A stretch of DNA of 60,000 nt from Cryptomeria japonica (lineage: Eukaryota > Streptophyta > Pinopsida > Cupressales > Cupressaceae). Under the pieces are notes generated by a model, which was given only the letters and a program-made list of their open reading frames with translations, had not been told where the DNA came from and did not search any database. The position numbers and the translations under genes are program-made. The DNA is taken from positions 563,706,010-563,766,009 of the forward strand of contig NC_081413.1 in the NCBI RefSeq assembly GCF_030272615.1, given 5' to 3'. Positions 56,461-60,000 of the stretch are shown here, in pieces. The stretch's first letter is position 1. Every line of letters starts with the position of its first letter.

Positions 56461-56824
56461 AGTTAGATCAATCCGAGAGGTAGCGAAATCCATAAAAAAG
56501 AAGAACAAAATTCGCTCAAATTTCACGTGTAGGTTCCTTGAAGGCTCCTGATTCCAATGCAACGCTAAGTTTTTCAAAAACCCTAAAGGAAAGGCCTCAA
56601 ATCAAAGTTTGAAGGACAAAACCCTAAAATGGACAAAACAGGCTCTAGACTTGCTCAAATTTACTCAAACGAGTTGCAGACTAGATCAAATTGACCCCCG
56701 AACACCTACAAAACAAGGAGATTGATGAGACTGCCGCGAAAAGACCCGACAAACCAAAGCGAAAAGACCAAGAGGACCTAAAATGTAGGGGGTCCCCATT
56801 TGCAATGGGACGATGTGTGAAAAT
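56461..56824 (-). mobile_element. Leader fragment of a D/I/H-family element
   Basis: Contains CCCCATTTGCAATGGGA (56794-56810) and TTTTCACACATCG on the minus strand, as in D and H, then AACCCTAAA-type sequence like theirs. The TGTTG end is missing, as the sequence abuts the LTR at 56825. The downstream limit with the LINE is uncertain. Confidence 0.5.
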
Positions 56825-58753
56825 GTAATAGGCTGGTCCTTTTGCTATATTTCTCCCAAACAGACTATGGAGAATTTCATCAAACAGTTACCATGAATTC
56901 AACCAGTCTGCTGGTATGTAATAGTCTGACGTTTAATTAATAAAGGTGGTATTTAAAAATCACCTTTATTGTTGCCTTGCAAACATCAATTATTTTCACA
57001 AACACTTGCACAACAAACTCACAAGCTATCTCACAAAATGTTGGACATAGAGAAAATCATATTTATTATAACCAACTCAGTGCTATGCTTAAGCAGTGAT
57101 TTCATTATCATACAACTCTACATTAATCCCTTAATCGAACCAAATCATAAATCAGTTATTTTGCTGATAAAAATACTGAGTTCTGAGTTATATTGCACAT
57201 GTACATTCACCAAAATCACAGGTCTGCAACTTCCCTCATCCCACACGCCTTTTCTGCATCAAGGCAGCCTGCTAAACACCACTCCTGGGACTCCACACAC
57301 CACTTCCAGAAGAGCAATATACACTCAGCAATATTGAGCGGCCAGCATTCAGTATGGAAGCAAGGAGAAGATTCACGCCCAGCACTGTAAGTTGCAGCCA
57401 GTCAAGTATATCACACCCAACACTAAGCAATCACACCCAGCGGTGAGTTCATGGCCAGCAACATTCTAACGCCTAGAAGGAGATTTACACTCAGCATACA
57501 CCTATGTTTGTATTCAAAAGTCACGCCCAGCATCACCTCTGATTGCATTCCCACGCCATGTTTGGCACCCAGCAGTCATAATGTCACCCCAATTGTTGTT
57601 TCATGCCCAGCACTAGACATCTAACCAATATATTGCAGAAAAAACGAAGTCTTCCTGTGTGTTCTACAGGTATGGCCTGCACTATTTATGTTTGGTGTTG
57701 AGTGTGATTTCCCTCCAAATATGCACAGCCAAACAACACACCTCAATGCTGAAGTATTATGTTTATAGAACACCAAACCCTGCGACTTTCCCCTTAGGTG
57801 GATATTAATGTTTTTTGACTGAAATAGCAATGTCGTACAGCTGAAAGAAAATACTCTTACCAGTTACAAACATTGCGACTCCACCTTGGTTGAGCTTCAA
57901 CCTGCGAATATTACATTCCATGCCCATGATATTCAATCTCTACAATTTGGTTTCTGATTTCCGAGGCCTGATGTTTCACAGGTGTAGGAAATGCTACCCA
58001 TGAGGGATTTCGTCCTCAGGAGCCCAAAAAGATTTCCAAAACTAATTTCCAGAATTGCAAATCTGAAGACACAATTTCCAAGATGTCTCAATCTGCATTT
58101 GGTGCTTTCATTTATAACTCTCATTGGGCTCATTTCTCAAGACACCGCGAATGTGGGATAAATAACTTCTTTTTAAAATATCACTTCTCTCATAAGTGAA
58201 TAAAGTGACTTTATAAATAAATGTACTTTAATTTAATAGTCACTTTATTAATTTAAACTCCCTTTTTCTTCTGAAAATGGCCCTTTCAATAATATAATAA
58301 TATTTTGACACTTAAGGTCACTGTTTTATGCACCCAAGATTTAAAACTTTTCGCCCCGGTTCCAACAGGCTATAACACTAAGGTTGGAATCTAATATTTT
58401 AATTAAATTTAAGTAACCTTAGTAAAATAATTAAAATGACTCATTAATGCACCAAATTTGCGAAAACTTGTCAGAACACATCGGAATCAAGTTCCGGTCG
58501 CATCGGAGTGATCCTGATGACGAAAAATAGCAAACAGGGTTGATTGGGTGACTTACTAAAAATAGATGACTTCTCCAAGATTCTTGGAGACCAATCCAGA
58601 GGCCAGAAATCACTTCGGAAAGTGGCGTATAACTCCACGAAACCAACTGAGCTCATCAGGAACATCAGATTACTCATTTGAACAAGTTGACATGAACCTA
58701 GAGTGTTAGCTACTAAAGCTTGCTAGAGAACTTGAAAAATTGGGGACATTATA
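56825..58753 (-). mobile_element. Long LTR, about 1.93 kb
   Basis: Plus-strand ends are TGTAATAGGCTGG and GGGGACATTATA. The right flank matches that of the LTR at 9225-10792, so this is a 3' LTR of a minus-strand element whose interior is lost. Within it CACGCCCAGCA-type words recur from 57230 to 57620. No gene is supported here. Confidence 0.55.
57230..57620. repeat. Degenerate CACGCCCAGCA repeat
   Basis: Words such as CACGCCCAGCA, CACACCCAGC, CATGCCCAGCA and ATGGCCAGCA recur roughly every 25-40 bp with no fixed period. Confidence 0.5.
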
Positions 58754-58826
58754 GTCCGCCTTGCCCAAAGATTGCTTGTCCCCAAGCAATGCCAATACTG
58801 TTCGCATTCTACACTCTAGTGAGAAA
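58754..58826 (-). other. Terminal internal fragment with perfect hairpin
   Basis: Matches 10793-10840. It contains ATTGCTTGTCCCCAAGCAAT, an 8-bp perfect stem with a 4-nt loop, at about 58780-58800. Confidence 0.5.
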
Positions 58827-59559
58827 TGATGGTGTTGTCATTGATGGCAACCTACCGACAACCTTGTGGATACCTTTAGGCACCGACACCGGCAGGCACT
58901 GGCACCGACAGACACTTCATCGACAGCGGCAACAATGTATACCGACACCCTAGCCGACAGGAATAAACTTTTGTTTATTGTATTTAATTGTAAATATCTT
59001 TTGTAAAGCCAACAAGGCATATTGTAATAAACTCATATATGTATGAGATCTTGTAAATCATTTTGTAATGATGGACATATGACGGATATGGTAGAAGTGA
59101 TGAGCGAATATTAAGGCAGATTTTGTATAAGGTTTATGGTTATAGTATGAGCTTAAACCGGTACTGAACCTAGCATAGCAGATGTTGAATTGTAGCAGTA
59201 CATTATATTGGATTCTCATAATCCATTTTGTAAGTTAGTGAGACAGCTCTAGGCAGTTGGCCTTCACATGCCCCTCATTGTAAGTAATATCCATTCATTG
59301 GCCAGTGAGTGAATATTGTGGGTCACAAATCCCACCGAGGTTTTTCCCACACAAGGTTTCCTCGTTAAACATCTTGTGTTATGGTGTGTTTTCTATGCTG
59401 TCTTTACTGTTCTTGTTTATTGCATTAATTCTTGTTTACCGGTACACTGTCTTGGAATGCAAAATACTTAATAAGGTTAAATATTCTCTTAACCGGTTAG
59501 ATACTGATTCACCCCCCCCCCCCCTCTCAGTATCTTTGGGACTATCATTAATCCTAACA
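58827..59559 (+). mobile_element. Copia-type LTR, about 0.73 kb, probably solo
   Basis: Starts TGATGGTGTTGTCATTGATG, contains CACCGAGGTTTTTCCCACAC and CCTCGTTAAACA (59334-59371) typical of plant copia LTRs, and ends CTGATTCA, a run of about 13 C, CTCTCAGT...CCTAACA. No TGGTATCAGAGC follows, so it is not attached to an internal region here. No TSD recognised. GACA-rich short repeats lie at 58880-58960. Confidence 0.7.
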
Positions 59560-60000
59560 ATAACCCCACAATCTTTTGACTGATCCAACTGAAACTAAGA
59601 ATAATCCCAGGGTCCCAAATTAGTCTAAGAAATCTGCAGCACCATCTATTGGAAGCATTGTCTTGCAAGGTGCCCCAATCAGAGACCTCCTGAAAACCTC
59701 CAACAAGAAGAGCAAAAATATATTGTGTAAACTCATTCATCTCCTCAAAAAATTGCTCTTCCAAAGAATCAAACTACAAAATCATAGGAATAGACTCTGG
59801 AATGTCCACATAGGCTCTCACACTCCTATCAATTACAGAGCTACTACCAAATCAAACTCGGAATGGAACCACTATGCTGGCAATGTGTTCCTCTGATCAA
59901 CACTAGCAAACCTACATCCTGAAACTACACTGTCATCTCCTGGTTTCCCATCAATGAATTATCATCAAAACCAATACTGAAAATTCTAAATGAACTGAGA
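59560..60000. other. Unassigned sequence to window end
   Basis: Small frames only (up to about 90 codons, both strands), with no recognisable domain, repeat or RNA gene. Confidence 0.4.

Noticed and set aside
59489-59896. Frames of 91 and 77 codons near the right end, considered as LINE endonuclease
   Set aside because: No endonuclease motif could be placed; similarity too weak to claim.

Overview
The window looks like nuclear DNA of a large-genome plant, most likely a gymnosperm and probably a conifer. It is almost entirely nested, decayed retrotransposons, solo LTRs and tandem arrays. The only sign of a host gene is three short exons with GT/AG introns (39872-40473, + strand) of a CPSF-A/DDB1-family protein; introns swollen with retroelements fit such a genome. 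The species is inferred only from this style of sequence. There is no bacterial signal: no operons, Shine-Dalgarno sites or CRISPR.

Layout. (1) 1-8345: a minus-strand element (here 'D') with a decayed ORF of about 1,030 codons, a tandem-repeat leader and a 5' terminal hairpin; a 2.6 kb solo LTR with target-site duplication (TSD) CACAC sits in the leader. (2) 8346-14140: copia-type gag remnants, another long LTR and a degenerate minisatellite. (3) 14141-19848: a plus-strand relative of D ('I') with an 83-bp tandem repeat and a colinear ORF. (4) 19849-39330: one minus-strand Ty3/gypsy element ('E') that can be followed through four insertions: a hAT element (37209-38117, TSD GTTCTTTG), a gag-pro LTR element ('A', 31340-36151, TSD CTCTT), a small-LTR non-coding element ('G', 22234-30447, TSD TTAGG) and, inside G, a third D/I relative ('H', 26209-30396, TSD CTTCC) plus a long LTR. 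(5) 39872-40473: the CPSF-A exons. (6) 40795-44597: an LTR and primer-binding site followed at once by an intronless PDS5-like cohesin-regulator fragment, which looks like host-gene capture by a retroelement ('K'). (7) 44598-54288: a minus-strand gag-pro element ('C') split by its relative 'B' (47081-52589, TSD ACCAT). (8) 54289-60000: a LINE into which C inserted, a D/I/H-like leader, a 1.9 kb LTR and a copia-type LTR.

Three things deserve most attention. The D/I/H family shares a terminal hairpin, tandem repeats of about 41, 83 and 166 bp, an acceptor-like AG before the ORF and an ORF I cannot assign; it shows TG...CA ends and a 5-bp TSD but no LTR pair. The A/B/C family keeps gag and protease but no reverse transcriptase, RNase H or integrase, and A and B share one pol-deletion junction, so the deleted form has itself transposed. 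K carries host-gene sequence where gag should be.

Nearly all coding regions are broken by stops and frameshifts. B's gag-protease frame, A's gag and the copia gag at 12451-13533 are the least damaged.
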